The notes: generated by a model not told the origin, from the sequence alone. 64,000 nt of DNA from Algoriphagus boseongensis (GCF_004362805.1 NZ_SNYF01000005.1:62001-126000); one strand, 5' to 3'; counted from the first letter of the stretch, positions 7,195 to 17,212 are shown. Program-made: numbers and translations.

Positions 7195-10100
7195 ATGCTA
7201 GATAAGATCATCCATTGGAGTATTTCCAATAAACTGATAATCGGAATTTTTATTGCTGTTTGGATTGGCTTCGGCATTTATTCACTGGGAAATATCCCGA
7301 TCGGTGCAGTTCCTGATGTCACCAACAACCAAGTTCAGGTCATCACTACCTCTCGAAACCTTGCCACAGAAGATGTGGAAAAATACTTGACCTATCCGGT
7401 CGAATTGGAAATGGCTAATCTCCCCGGGGTAAAGGAGATCAGATCAATCTCAAAGTTTGGACTTTCTGTGGTTACCATCGTTTTTGAGGAAGACTTGGGA
7501 ACCTACCTTCCTCGTCAGCTTATCGCTGAAAGGTTAAAAATTGCGGAGGAAAAAATTCCAGCTGGTTTTGGAAAACCTTTCATGGGGCCGATTTCCACAG
7601 GACTTGGGGAGATTTATCAATATGTCATTGATGTCAAGCCGGGATATGAGGATAAATACAGCATAACGGATCTTCGGACAATCCAGGATTGGGTAGTGAG
7701 AAGACAGCTTGCCGGGATTTCTGGTGTGGTGGAGATCAATACTTGGGGAGGATTTTTAAAACAATATGAAGTCTCTGTCAATCCCGAAAGACTCAAGGGA
7801 ATGGGCATCTCCCTTCAGCAAATTTATTTGGCCCTTCAAACCAACAATTCCATTGCCGGAGGTAGCTATATCGAGAAAACCAACGAGAGCTTTTTCATCC
7901 GAGGTGAAGGTCAGATCAATAACCTGGAAGACATTGGCAATATCGTCTTGGAGGTCAGAGAAGGCACTCCGGTTTATGTCCGGGATGTTGCAGAAATAAA
8001 ATATGGTGCTGCCAATCGCTTTGGTGCGATCACAGCCAATGGAGAAGGAGAGAAGGTCCTCGGTCAGATCATGATGCTCAAAGGAGCTGATGGGAAAAGA
8101 ACCATTGATGCCGTTAAAGCGCGAATTGCGGAAATGGAAAACACCCTTCCTGAAGGCATTGTGATCAATGGGTTTTTGGATAGATCTGAGCTAATCGGCA
8201 AAACCACATTCACCATCGCTGAAAACTTGATTTTGGGATGTTTGATTGTGGTATTTGTGGTGGTTTTGCTTTTGGGAAATTTCCGCTCAGGACTGGTCGT
8301 CGCTTCGGTAATTCCATTGAGCTTATTTTTCGCACTTTCAATGATGTACGTTTTTGGGGTGGATGCCAACTTGATGAGCTTAGGTGCCATTGACTTCGGG
8401 ATCATCATTGATGGCGCAGTGATCATCGTAGAATACATTGCTTTTCAATTCACCAAATCAGGAAGTTTATTAACCGGGCTTTCTAAAAAAGAGCTTCAGA
8501 CTGAAAAGGATAAGATTTCATTCAACGGATCTTCCAAGATGATGCATTCGGCCATTTTTGGACAGATTATCATCATCATCGTATTTATCCCGATTTTATC
8601 TCTTTCTGGAGTTGAAGGGAAAATGTTCCGCCCAATGGCTGAAGTATTCAGTTTTGCCTTGATCGGGGCCATGATTTTGGGAATGACTTACGTGCCGGTA
8701 GTTTCTTCTATTTTTCTAAAATCTGAGGCACCTGGACCAAAGAACGTTTCCGTTCGAATCATCAATTTTTTAAATGGATTGTACGAGCCAACCTTAAAGT
8801 TTGCCTTGAATCATTCCAAAGCAATCCTTGCTGCAGCAGGGGCGTTGTTGATTGCCACTGTACTCATTTTTAGCAGAATGGGTTCTGAATTTGTTCCCAC
8901 TTTGGACGAAGGAGATTTTGTAATTCAACCGGTTTTGAAAACTGGAACTCCACTAACAAATACCGTAGAAACTATCACCCAAATCGAGAAAATCCTCAAG
9001 CAGTTTCCTGAAGTGAAGCAAGTTGTGACCAGAATTGGTGCGGCAGAAATCCCCACCGATCCTATGTCCATGGAAGAAAGCGATGTGATTGTGACCTTAA
9101 ATCCTCCTTCGGAATGGACTACCGTAGAAACCAAAGACGAATTGGCAGACAAGTTCAAAGAGGCTTTGGAAGTGATTCCTGGATTGGACTATGAATTCAC
9201 CCAGCCAATCGAAATGCGATTCAATGAATTGATCACCGGGGTAAGAGCTGACTTGGCTATCAAGGTATTCGGGGAGGATTTGGATGTTTTGTTAAAAACT
9301 GCCGAAGATATAGAGTCTGCAATTCAAGGGGTAGAAGGAGCTGCTGATATCATTTTGGAAAAAGTGGATGGCTTGCCTCAAATGAAAATTGAATTTGACC
9401 GGAAGAAAATAGCCCAGTTTGGATTGAATGTTTCTGACCTGAATGATGTGGTGGAAATGGGATTTGCAGGAATGACAGCAGGAAGTGTTTTTGAAGGGGA
9501 AAAGCAATTTGATCTGGTGGTTAGATTTTCAGAGCCTTACAGAAAAGATATTACTCACTTGGAAAATGCAACCATTCAATTACCGAATGGAGGCAGTGTT
9601 CCGCTTTCACAATTAGCTAAAATCACCTACACCAAAGGTCCTGCAAAAATCTCCAGAGATAACACCCAAAGAAGAATTGTAATCGGAGTTAATGTGAGAA
9701 ATCGAGATCTCCAATCAGTGGTGGACGATGTGCAAGCCATTGTGAAAAATCAGGTGACCATTCCTGAGGGGTACCGAGTGGCCTATGGTGGTCAATTTGA
9801 AAACTTACAGCAAGCCAGAAGTAGGCTGATGATCGCTGTTCCTATTGCCCTGATCTTGATTTTCATTCTCCTCTATTTCGCTTTCTCTTCTTCTAGAGAA
9901 GCTTTGATGATTTATTCCGCGATTCCGCTTTCTGCTATCGGTGGGGTTGCCCTCTTGTGGGTAAGGGATATGCCTTTCAGTATTTCGGCGGGTGTTGGCT
10001 TTATCGCTCTATTTGGTATTGCTGTACTAAATGGAATCGTGATGATCGAACACTTTAAATCCATGAAACATAAGTTTACTGACATTCGGGACTTGGTGAT

Positions 10101-11520
10101 TACCGGTGCGAAAGAAAGGATGCGACCGGTGTTGTTGACAGCTTCTGCGGCTGCAATGGGCTTTTTGCCTATGGCGATCTCCCAATCTGCCGGAGCTGAG
10201 GTGCAGAGACCTTTGGCAACTGTGGTAGTTGGAGGTTTGATTTCAGCCACGGTTTTGACCTTGGTAGTTCTACCGGTTTTATATGTGATGTTTAATGAAA
10301 AGTCTTTCTCCTTCAAGCCTGGGAAACACCTTTCTATCATTCTTTTCCTTGGTCTATTCTTGTCTTTTTCCAGTAGCTATGCGCAGGAAATCTCCCAGCC
10401 TTTGACCTTAGAGCAGGCTCTTGATCGAGCTTTGCAGCAAAATCTATCTATTCAGGCAGCTAGAAAGAGTTTGGATGTTGCTGATGCGCAAAGCAAAGCA
10501 GGTTGGACCATAGATAAAACAGAGGTCTACTACGGTTTTGACAAAAATGATATTGCAGAGAACGGGGACTATAACCGAAAAATAGGAGTCCGTCAAAGAT
10601 TCGATTTCCCAAGTCTGTATTCCGCCCAAAAGAACACGCTCCAAGCTGCAGCCGAAGCCCAAAAAGCTCAGGTAGATTTGGCTGAAATGAGATTGAAAAA
10701 GGAGGTTTCCAAAGCCTTCATTACCGCAGTTTACTGGCAAAATCTCGAAAAAGACTATGGCTATTTGGATAGTTTGTATGGGGAATTTGCTCGGGCTTCG
10801 AGAAGAAAGTTTGAAACCGGAGAAAGCAACCTTCTGGAAAAACTCACCGGAGAAAGTAAACAAAGGGAAATCGGACTAAAACGAGCCGAGGCTTCTCAAA
10901 ATGTGGCTATTGCCTTGAATCAACTCAGACAATTGCTCAATTGGGAAGGTGATCTAAAGCTGGTGGAGGAAGAACTTTCCCCTTTAGAATCGGAAGAAAC
11001 GCTTCATCCCGGTTTGGCGGTTTATCAGGCTCATTTGAGTCTGGCGGAAAATCGGGTAAAAGTGGAAAGACGAACCTTGCTCCCGGATTTGAATTTGGAT
11101 TTCTTCAGAGGAACCAACCCGTCTATTAATTCACAAATATATCCAGGCTTTCAGGCTGGTATCGGGATCCCGCTTTTCTTTGGCTCCCAAAGTGCAAAAA
11201 TCAAGGCTGGAAAATTCTATCAAGAGCAACTTACTCTGGAATCTGAGGCCTTTTCCCAGCAATTGGAAACCCGGAAAGCTACTATTGAAAGAGCTTTAGC
11301 CCAGAATAAAACAGTCATCGATTATTATGAAAAGGAAGGCAGGGTTCTTTCCCAACAGTTGCTGGATCAAGCCGGAAGATCCTATAAGGAAGGGGAAATT
11401 GACTTTCTCCAATACGTTCAGTTGGTCGAAAACTCAAAAAATCTGGCCTTACAATACCTCCAAAGCAAATTGGATTATCAATTAAATCTACTCGAAATCA
11501 CATACCTAACTTTGCCATGA
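7195..11520 (+). CDS. CzcA/CusA-type heavy-metal RND permease fused to a TolC-type outer membrane channel
   Basis: The protein is 1441 residues. About 1-1035 is a full HME-RND permease with 12 helices and two large periplasmic loops. Helix 4 carries DFGIIIDG (D400, D406), the arrangement seen in divalent-metal (Czc/Cnr-type) pumps rather than the DA-type of CusA. Residues about 1036-1441 are a complete TolC/CzcC-like outer membrane efflux protein. The join contains a hydrophobic stretch ending SSSYAQ that looks like a signal peptide with an Ala-x-Ala-like cleavage site. The fusion may be cut into two proteins, or an in-frame ATG at 10288 may start the second part. The gene overlaps the adaptor gene by 4 nt. 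Zn/Co/Cd/Ni export is the likeliest role. Confidence 0.9.
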   Translation: MLDKIIHWSISNKLIIGIFIAVWIGFGIYSLGNIPIGAVPDVTNNQVQVITTSRNLATEDVEKYLTYPVELEMANLPGVKEIRSISKFGLSVVTIVFEEDLGTYLPRQLIAERLKIAEEKIPAGFGKPFMGPISTGLGEIYQYVIDVKPGYEDKYSITDLRTIQDWVVRRQLAGISGVVEINTWGGFLKQYEVSVNPERLKGMGISLQQIYLALQTNNSIAGGSYIEKTNESFFIRGEGQINNLEDIGNIVLEVREGTPVYVRDVAEIKYGAANRFGAITANGEGEKVLGQIMMLKGADGKRTIDAVKARIAEMENTLPEGIVINGFLDRSELIGKTTFTIAENLILGCLIVVFVVVLLLGNFRSGLVVASVIPLSLFFALSMMYVFGVDANLMSLGAIDFGIIIDGAVIIVEYIAFQFTKSGSLLTGLSKKELQTEKDKISFNGSSKMMHSAIFGQIIIIIVFIPILSLSGVEGKMFRPMAEVFSFALIGAMILGMTYVPVVSSIFLKSEAPGPKNVSVRIINFLNGLYEPTLKFALNHSKAILAAAGALLIATVLIFSRMGSEFVPTLDEGDFVIQPVLKTGTPLTNTVETITQIEKILKQFPEVKQVVTRIGAAEIPTDPMSMEESDVIVTLNPPSEWTTVETKDELADKFKEALEVIPGLDYEFTQPIEMRFNELITGVRADLAIKVFGEDLDVLLKTAEDIESAIQGVEGAADIILEKVDGLPQMKIEFDRKKIAQFGLNVSDLNDVVEMGFAGMTAGSVFEGEKQFDLVVRFSEPYRKDITHLENATIQLPNGGSVPLSQLAKITYTKGPAKISRDNTQRRIVIGVNVRNRDLQSVVDDVQAIVKNQVTIPEGYRVAYGGQFENLQQARSRLMIAVPIALILIFILLYFAFSSSREALMIYSAIPLSAIGGVALLWVRDMPFSISAGVGFIALFGIAVLNGIVMIEHFKSMKHKFTDIRDLVITGAKERMRPVLLTASAAAMGFLPMAISQSAGAEVQRPLATVVVGGLISATVLTLVVLPVLYVMFNEKSFSFKPGKHLSIILFLGLFLSFSSSYAQEISQPLTLEQALDRALQQNLSIQAARKSLDVADAQSKAGWTIDKTEVYYGFDKNDIAENGDYNRKIGVRQRFDFPSLYSAQKNTLQAAAEAQKAQVDLAEMRLKKEVSKAFITAVYWQNLEKDYGYLDSLYGEFARASRRKFETGESNLLEKLTGESKQREIGLKRAEASQNVAIALNQLRQLLNWEGDLKLVEEELSPLESEETLHPGLAVYQAHLSLAENRVKVERRTLLPDLNLDFFRGTNPSINSQIYPGFQAGIGIPLFFGSQSAKIKAGKFYQEQLTLESEAFSQQLETRKATIERALAQNKTVIDYYEKEGRVLSQQLLDQAGRSYKEGEIDFLQYVQLVENSKNLALQYLQSKLDYQLNLLEITYLTLP

Positions 11521-12665
11521 AGCGAATTCTTCAAGTACACGTTTTTGTTTTTGCCCTGATTCTTTTGGGAACCGGATGTGGTTCTGGTGAAAGTGGAGGA
11601 GATTCTTCCATCGAGGTTGGAGAGGCTGCGGGAAATGACTCGGAAGTCTTTGTGACCTCAGACCAGTTTAATGCCATGAACATGGAATGGGGCAAGCCTG
11701 AAAAGGAGACATTTTCGGAAGAAGTAAATCTCCAAGCAATGGTGAAAGTTCCTGTAGAGGGAATGGTTGAGGTTTCTGCTTATTTCGGGGGATTTGTCAG
11801 TGATTTCAAATTGGTAGAAGGTCAGCCGGTTAGAAAAGGGGAAGTGCTCTTTAATTTGGAAAACCCTGATTTCATCCGAATTCAGCAGGATTATCTGGAG
11901 ACCAGCAGTCAATTGGCTTACCTCAAATCAGAATTTGAAAGACAGAAAACTCTTTATGGGGAGCAAATCGCTTCGCAAAAGAACTTCCTAAAAGCTGAGG
12001 CAGATTACCAAGCAAGCTTGGCTAAGACCCAAAGTCTTAAAAAACAGCTTTCCTTGATTCAAATCAATGCAGATCAGCTAACTCCACAAACTATCCGCTC
12101 AAAGGTTCCAGTGGTTTCGCCGATTACAGGATTTGTGGATCAGTTTTTCGTGGTTCCTGGAGCTTTTTTACCCGCTTCAGGAAAGGCTGTTTCCCTGATC
12201 AGTAAGGAGCATTTACATGTGGAGTTGATGGTTTTTGAAAAGGATGTTACTAAAATTCACAAAGGACAAAAGGTGAAATTGAGTTCAATAGATATCCCCG
12301 GTGAAATGATGGAAGCCGAAGTCTATATGGTGGGGCAGGTAATCAATGAAAGCCGCCAGACTATGGTCCATTGCCATATTTTGGACGAAAGCAAGGAGGA
12401 AAAATTGGTTCCTGGAATGTACTTGGAAGCCAAACTCCAACTCGAGCCTACTGAGAGATGGTCTGTTCCTACCCGAGCTATCATCGAAGTAGAAGGTGAG
12501 CAATTCATCTTAGTAAAAATGACTCAGGAAGCAGGAGGAATCAGAATGAAGAAAATTAAGGTTCAGACCTTTGAAACTAATCCCGAGGTGACTGCAATCG
12601 AACTCCCAGCAGGAATGGATCCTGAAGTTGAGGTTTTGGTGAGGGGCGCTTTTTACCTGATGTAA
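11517..12665 (+). CDS. RND periplasmic adaptor (membrane fusion) lipoprotein, CusB/CzcB-like
   Basis: The product is 382 residues with a lipobox LLGTGCGSG (Cys near 21), so it is anchored to a membrane in the periplasm. A biotinyl-lipoyl-like half (VRKGEVLFNLENPD) precedes an alpha-hairpin (about 120-185). The second lipoyl half (VVSPITGFVDQFFVVPGAF), a beta-barrel and a membrane-proximal domain follow. It bridges the permease and the outer membrane channel fused in the preceding gene, so this operon encodes a whole tripartite pump in two genes. No histidine- or methionine-rich metal-chaperone extension is visible. Confidence 0.88.
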   Translation: MKRILQVHVFVFALILLGTGCGSGESGGDSSIEVGEAAGNDSEVFVTSDQFNAMNMEWGKPEKETFSEEVNLQAMVKVPVEGMVEVSAYFGGFVSDFKLVEGQPVRKGEVLFNLENPDFIRIQQDYLETSSQLAYLKSEFERQKTLYGEQIASQKNFLKAEADYQASLAKTQSLKKQLSLIQINADQLTPQTIRSKVPVVSPITGFVDQFFVVPGAFLPASGKAVSLISKEHLHVELMVFEKDVTKIHKGQKVKLSSIDIPGEMMEAEVYMVGQVINESRQTMVHCHILDESKEEKLVPGMYLEAKLQLEPTERWSVPTRAIIEVEGEQFILVKMTQEAGGIRMKKIKVQTFETNPEVTAIELPAGMDPEVEVLVRGAFYLM

Positions 12666-12748
12666 TTCGGAGATTGATTTTAAAATTCAATGGATTGAAA
12701 AAAGGAATTCGGAAGGTATCTTTTATCTTACCCTAAATTCCTTCCGTC

Positions 12749-13840
12749 ATGTTAAAAATGCGCTTATTCTGGTTTCTGGGTTTATTCTTTTTAGGGTTAA
12801 ATTCTTTTGCTCAAAAGACCACCCAAACAGAAAATATCATTCTGATCACCTTTGATGGACTTCGTTGGCAGGAGCTTTTTACCGGAGCAGATTCTTTACT
12901 GGTGGACGATACAGGATTGATTGAAACTCCGGGTTCGCTTTTGAAGGATTTTTGGCACCCTGATCCCCAAAAAAGAAGGGAAATGTTGTTTCCGTTTTTC
13001 TGGAATACAATTGCTCAACATGGACAAATCTATGGCAATCGAGCTTATGGAAATAAGGTAGACAACTCCAACAAAATGTGGTTTTCCTACCCGGGCTATA
13101 ATGAGATTTTGAGCGGTTTTGCAGATGATGAACGAATTACCTCCAATTCGAAAATCAACAATCCCAATGTGACCTTCCTGGAATACCTCAACCGAATGCC
13201 AGAATACCGGGGAAAAGTGATGGCTTTTGGAAGCTGGGATGTTTTCCCTTATATCATCAATAAGCAAAGAAGCGGGATACCTGTCAATGCTGGATTTGAT
13301 TTGGCAGAGGGAGAAAATCTTACCGAAGTAGAGAAAACCCTCAATCGCTTACAGCAAGAGATCCGAGGTCCTTGGGGAGAGGTTCGATTAGATCCATTTA
13401 CGCATCATTATGCCTTGGAAGCGATCCGAACCAAAAAGCCAAAAGTGCTTTACATCGCTTATGGAGAGACGGATGATTGGGCCCATGGAGGGAAATATGA
13501 CCAATACCTTTGGTCTGCGAGACAAACGGGGAAGTATATCCAGGAGATTTGGGAGACGATCCAAAAAGATCCTCATTACAAGGATAAAACCACACTTTTA
13601 ATCGGAGTAGACCACGGAAGGGGAATTACCAAGACAAGTTGGAAAGGTCATGGGGAATCCATTCCCCAGGCTGGTCAAATTTGGCTGATGGCCATGGGGC
13701 CTGACACTCCCGCAACAGGGGAAATGAAAATGGAAGGTCAATGGAATTCTTCCATGGTCGCCAGAACAGTTTTCAAACTGCTTGGATTAGATTATCCCGA
13801 CCCAAAGGCAGCGCCTTTTGTCAAGGAAATGGTGAAGTAG
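12749..13840 (+). CDS. Secreted alkaline-phosphatase-superfamily hydrolase (phosphodiesterase/sulfatase-like)
   Basis: The product is 363 residues with an N-terminal signal peptide ending NSFAQ. Metal-binding landmarks of the alkaline phosphatase fold are present: TFDGLRW with D36 near the N-terminus, GETDDWAHGGKYD in the middle, and VDHGRG plus KGHGES near residue 290. The substrate could be a phosphate monoester, diester or sulfate ester; the sequence does not decide. A second in-frame ATG lies 9 nt downstream and could be used. The gene stands alone between the efflux operon and the sigma-factor cluster. Confidence 0.78.
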   Translation: MLKMRLFWFLGLFFLGLNSFAQKTTQTENIILITFDGLRWQELFTGADSLLVDDTGLIETPGSLLKDFWHPDPQKRREMLFPFFWNTIAQHGQIYGNRAYGNKVDNSNKMWFSYPGYNEILSGFADDERITSNSKINNPNVTFLEYLNRMPEYRGKVMAFGSWDVFPYIINKQRSGIPVNAGFDLAEGENLTEVEKTLNRLQQEIRGPWGEVRLDPFTHHYALEAIRTKKPKVLYIAYGETDDWAHGGKYDQYLWSARQTGKYIQEIWETIQKDPHYKDKTTLLIGVDHGRGITKTSWKGHGESIPQAGQIWLMAMGPDTPATGEMKMEGQWNSSMVARTVFKLLGLDYPDPKAAPFVKEMVK

Positions 13841-13871
13841 GAGATTTTTTTCATCCATTTTCTCGAAAGAG

Positions 13872-13898
13872 ATAGGGGTATCTTCAGTTTCAGTTGTC
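13872..13898 (+). promoter_or_regulatory. Candidate ECF-sigma promoter (autoregulated sigma gene)
   Basis: ATAGGGGTA (13872-13880), 13-nt spacer, TTGTC (13894-13898). The same two blocks with the same 13-nt spacing stand before the gene at 17267. A GTC-ending minus-10 is typical of ECF sigma promoters. The shared architecture suggests that the sigma factor recognises both sites. It lies 52 nt before the chosen start codon. Confidence 0.6.
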
Positions 13899-13950
13899 TT
13901 TTTTAAAAGAGAACCAAACCCGTAACTTGCAGGAAAGCATCCCACTTTTC

Positions 13951-14532
13951 ATGCAAGGTTCAGATCATTTGGTTTTTTCTGCCATTCGTACCGGAGATAT
14001 TTCTTCCTTTGAGATGCTATTCAAGACGCATTATTCCCCCTTATGCAGGTTTGCCCAGTCCTATCTTCAGGATTCTGAAGATGCCGAGGAAATCGTTCAG
14101 TCTACTTTTATCGGGTTTTGGGAGAAAAGGGAGAGTATCGCAATAGATACTTCATTGAAGGCCTATTTGTATCGAAGCGTACGGAATGCCTGCCTGAATG
14201 AATTGAAGCGTCAAAAAGTAAGAAAGCTACATGCAGATGAAATAGTGAAAGACGGGGAGCCTCAATCGGAAGCCTCCGACCAAATTGCCATGAAGCAGGA
14301 GTTGGAAGTGAAAATCCAGGAAGCCATCAGCAAACTTCCGGAGCAATGTCAGTTGATTTTTAGGATGAGTCGATTTGAGGAATTGAAATACCAGGAAATC
14401 GCGGACCAATTGGGGCTTTCCATCAAGACTGTAGAAAATCAAATGGGAAAAGCTTTGCGAATAATGAGGGAGCAGTTGAAGGAGTATTTACCATTAATTA
14501 TCGTCCTGATGAGGGGATTTTTGGATCTATGA
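13951..14532 (+). CDS. ECF RNA polymerase sigma-70 factor (Bacteroidota FecI-like)
   Basis: The product is 193 residues. Region 2 (about 25-95) includes HYSPLCRFAQSYLQDSEDAEEIVQ, and region 4 (about 125-175) has LPEQCQLIFRMSRFEELKYQEIA and the helix-turn-helix LGLSIKTVENQMGKA. I chose the ATG at 13951, preceded by an AGGAAAG ribosome site. A TTG at 13894 overlaps the proposed minus-10 and is rejected. The gene overlaps the FecR gene by 4 nt, the usual layout of a surface-signalling sigma/anti-sigma pair. Confidence 0.9.
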   Translation: MQGSDHLVFSAIRTGDISSFEMLFKTHYSPLCRFAQSYLQDSEDAEEIVQSTFIGFWEKRESIAIDTSLKAYLYRSVRNACLNELKRQKVRKLHADEIVKDGEPQSEASDQIAMKQELEVKIQEAISKLPEQCQLIFRMSRFEELKYQEIADQLGLSIKTVENQMGKALRIMREQLKEYLPLIIVLMRGFLDL

Positions 14533-15497
14533 GCGAGCAAGAGTACATCGAGGACCTGGTGGTGAAATTCCTTCTGGGTGAAGCAAATCCTGAGGAAATC
14601 AAGGAGGTGGAAACTTGGTGTGCCCAAAGTTCAGCAAATCAAAAGTACCTCGAGGATACCAAGTTGATCATTGAAAAATCTCAGCTCCCTTCCTCTGCCG
14701 AATTCGATCCGGAAAAAGCCTGGTCTAAGGTTGGTCCCAAACTTCGGGATACCAGAAAAGAAGTCCGCTCCATTATCAGTTTGTGGAAAATCGCTGCCAG
14801 TTTGATCCTCGTGGCAGTTGTGGCCTACTTGTTTTATTGGTATATGGCGCCGGGAGAGGAATTTGTCTATTTGAGCGAGAATGAAGTTTTGACCCAGACT
14901 TTACCTGACCAAACAGAAATCTCCCTCAATCGGGAATCCGAAATAAAGGTAGACTATAACCCAAGAAAGAAGACTGGAACAATTCAGTTGAAGGGAGAGG
15001 CTACTATCAGTATTGGAAAAGAAAAAGACATTCAATGGATAGTGGAGGCTGAAAACTTACTGATCAAGGATATTGGGACTGTTTTTAATGTCAAAGCCTA
15101 TCCCGAGGATCAAATGATTGAAGTCTCAGTTTTGGAAGGTGCCGTTCAGTTTTATGAAAAAGGAGAAGAAGGAATTCTGCTTAAGGCTGGAGAAATGGGA
15201 GTTTATGATAAGATTTCCAAGCAATACAGCAAAACTCAAGCTGATACCAATGTAGTTTCCTTCAAGACCCGATCTTTCCAGTTTACAGAAGAAAACCTAC
15301 AAGAGGTGGTGGATTTGATCAGCGAGGTGTATGACCAGGAAATTATCCTTTCCGGCCCTGTAGGTTCCTGTAAAGTGACCGTTGGATTTGAAAATGAGGA
15401 TATGGATACCATTTTGGAAATTTTATCCGAAACCATGGGCTTAGAAATTCGAAAAGTTGGGAATCAAATAATTCTCCAAGGAGAAGGCTGTTTTTAA
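14529..15497 (+). CDS. FecR-family anti-sigma factor with DUF4974 tail
   Basis: The product is 322 residues. The cytoplasmic N-terminal part (1-80) should hold the sigma factor, one helix (about 85-106, KIAASLILVAVVAYLFYWYM) crosses the inner membrane, and a periplasmic FecR domain follows (about 115-215). The C-terminal domain (about 250-322) has the STN-like DUF4974 pattern. In Fec-type systems the periplasmic part contacts the STN domain of an outer membrane transducer. Here the next gene, only 2 nt downstream, encodes an STN domain on a protein that is not a TonB receptor. Confidence 0.9.
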   Translation: MSEQEYIEDLVVKFLLGEANPEEIKEVETWCAQSSANQKYLEDTKLIIEKSQLPSSAEFDPEKAWSKVGPKLRDTRKEVRSIISLWKIAASLILVAVVAYLFYWYMAPGEEFVYLSENEVLTQTLPDQTEISLNRESEIKVDYNPRKKTGTIQLKGEATISIGKEKDIQWIVEAENLLIKDIGTVFNVKAYPEDQMIEVSVLEGAVQFYEKGEEGILLKAGEMGVYDKISKQYSKTQADTNVVSFKTRSFQFTEENLQEVVDLISEVYDQEIILSGPVGSCKVTVGFENEDMDTILEILSETMGLEIRKVGNQIILQGEGCF

Positions 15498-15499
15498 CC

Positions 15500-17176
15500 A
15501 TGAGGCGAATTCTACCCTTTGTAATTTTTCTTCTGATGGTGATAGGGAATGTCTTTTCCCAAAGTGTTCCTCTTTTGGAAAAAAGGGTAAGCATCCAGGC
15601 TCAAAATGAACGAATCGATCTTTTTTTAAAAAGACTTTCCGGAGAGGTTGGCTGCGTTTTTTCCTACAGTTCATCAGCCATTGATGTCAGCAAGAATTTT
15701 TCCGGAAGCTTTACTAATCAAAGTACCCGGGAGGTTTTGGAAGGGGTTTTTCAGGGGTCAGTTTTGTACAAAGAGAGGGGAGTGTATCTTATTTTGACAC
15801 CGGCTCCAGTTTCTGAAAAGGAAGTAACCATCAGCGGCTACGTGGTTAATGAGTCCACAGGGGAGCGTGTCCGAAATGCAACGATTTATAATCCGATTAC
15901 CTTACGATCTTCCACTACAGATGAGTTTGGATTTTTTGAATTTCAGGTGAAAAACCCTGCTGAAGAGGATTTTCAGCTGATTGTGAAAAAAGAAAACTAT
16001 GCAGATACCTTGGTTTTTGCGAAAAGTAAACGCTCCTATTTTCAAAATATCTCCTTAAAAATTGATCCTGAAAAGCTTCTGGCTTGGACAAAAGATTCCA
16101 CAGGCCAAACCAAGGATTTTTGGCTTTGGAATAAGAATTCTGCTGGAGCAAAGAATATCGCTAACATGGGCGATACCATTTACCGTGATTTTCAACTTTC
16201 CCTTTTACCCTTTTTAGGAACCAATAGAAAGCTGAGTGGAAGCGTGGTCAATGATTGGTCAGTCAATGTCCTTGGGGGGTATTCAGGAGGAACCAAGAAA
16301 GCGGAAATCGGGGGCTTATTTAATATCGATCGGGGAGAGGTTGGGAAATTCCAAGCGGCAGGACTTTTTAACTACAATGGGGGATTAGTTCGAGGTTTTC
16401 AGGCAGCAGGTCTTGCAAACGTCAATCTGGATTCTTCCAAGGCCTTTCATGCTGCTGGGCTTGCAAACTTGGTTGCTGGAAATTTGGAAGGGGCTCAAGT
16501 GGCTGGGGTGGTGAATATTTCCACAGGAAGTACCACTGGAGCCCAAGTGGCTGGTGTGGCAAATTATACTCATCAGGATGTGACAGGAACACAGGTCTCA
16601 GCTGTTCTTAATGTTGGTAGGAAAGTCACCGGAAGTCAAATCGCTTTGCTTAATTATGCGGATAGCATTTCGGATGGGGTTCCTGTCGGATTGATCAGTT
16701 TTGTGAGAACTGGCTATCACGTGGTAGAACTCAGCTCCAATGAAGTTTTGCCAATGTCTTTGGCGCTTAGGACGGGTACCCGACCCTTTTATAATTTATT
16801 ATTTGCAGGAATCAGGCCTGAATCTACAGGTCCTACCACTTGGTCTTTTGGTTATGGGATTGGAACATCTCCCCGTCTTGGGAAAAAACTCTATTTGAAT
16901 ATAGACTTCAGCTCTGAGCAACTGAATCAGGGAACAGTATCAGCACTGAATTTAATCAATCGGGCTAATCTTGCTTTGGAATATCAAGTAGCAAGAAAGG
17001 TGGCTGTTTTTGCAGGGCCGACTATAAATTATCGGGTTTACGAGGCTGATTATCTTTTCCACCCGGATTTATTTACGGGTTATTTCCCCAAATTTTTGAA
17101 AGAGAGAGTCCAAACCGATAGTCAAATCGGAGAGCAAGTCTGGTGGGGATTCAAGGCTGGAATCCGCTTTTTCTAA
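15500..17176 (+). CDS. STN + carboxypeptidase-regulatory-like domain + surface-repeat outer membrane protein
   Basis: The product is 558 residues. A signal peptide ends NVFSQ. An STN domain (about 27-100) is followed by a CarboxypepD_reg-like beta domain (about 105-195, ISGYVVNESTGERVRNATIY). The rest contains about six degenerate repeats of the form G-x-Q-x-AG-L/V-x-N-(x)n-G (about 278-385) and a beta-rich C-terminus ending WGFKAGIRFF, with the terminal Phe of outer membrane barrels. The repeats recall the LA_2272-type surface-repeat family; that comparison is from memory. No TonB plug or receptor barrel is present. Next to sigma/FecR genes it is the likely signal transducer, in a domain combination I do not recognise from characterised systems. 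Confidence 0.75.
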   Translation: MRRILPFVIFLLMVIGNVFSQSVPLLEKRVSIQAQNERIDLFLKRLSGEVGCVFSYSSSAIDVSKNFSGSFTNQSTREVLEGVFQGSVLYKERGVYLILTPAPVSEKEVTISGYVVNESTGERVRNATIYNPITLRSSTTDEFGFFEFQVKNPAEEDFQLIVKKENYADTLVFAKSKRSYFQNISLKIDPEKLLAWTKDSTGQTKDFWLWNKNSAGAKNIANMGDTIYRDFQLSLLPFLGTNRKLSGSVVNDWSVNVLGGYSGGTKKAEIGGLFNIDRGEVGKFQAAGLFNYNGGLVRGFQAAGLANVNLDSSKAFHAAGLANLVAGNLEGAQVAGVVNISTGSTTGAQVAGVANYTHQDVTGTQVSAVLNVGRKVTGSQIALLNYADSISDGVPVGLISFVRTGYHVVELSSNEVLPMSLALRTGTRPFYNLLFAGIRPESTGPTTWSFGYGIGTSPRLGKKLYLNIDFSSEQLNQGTVSALNLINRANLALEYQVARKVAVFAGPTINYRVYEADYLFHPDLFTGYFPKFLKERVQTDSQIGEQVWWGFKAGIRFF

Positions 17177-17212
17177 GGGCTAAAAAAAAATCAAAAATTT
17201 TTCTCCTTCCGA

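Noticed and set aside
7195-11520. RND-TolC fusion as an assembly or frameshift artefact
   Set aside because: The frame is open without a stop through the join, codon use is even, and the adaptor gene overlaps the TolC end by 4 nt as a normal operon would.
13894-13950. Extended N-terminus of the sigma factor from a TTG
   Set aside because: It overlaps the proposed minus-10 TTGTC; the ATG at 13951 has a good ribosome site and starts just before sigma region 2.
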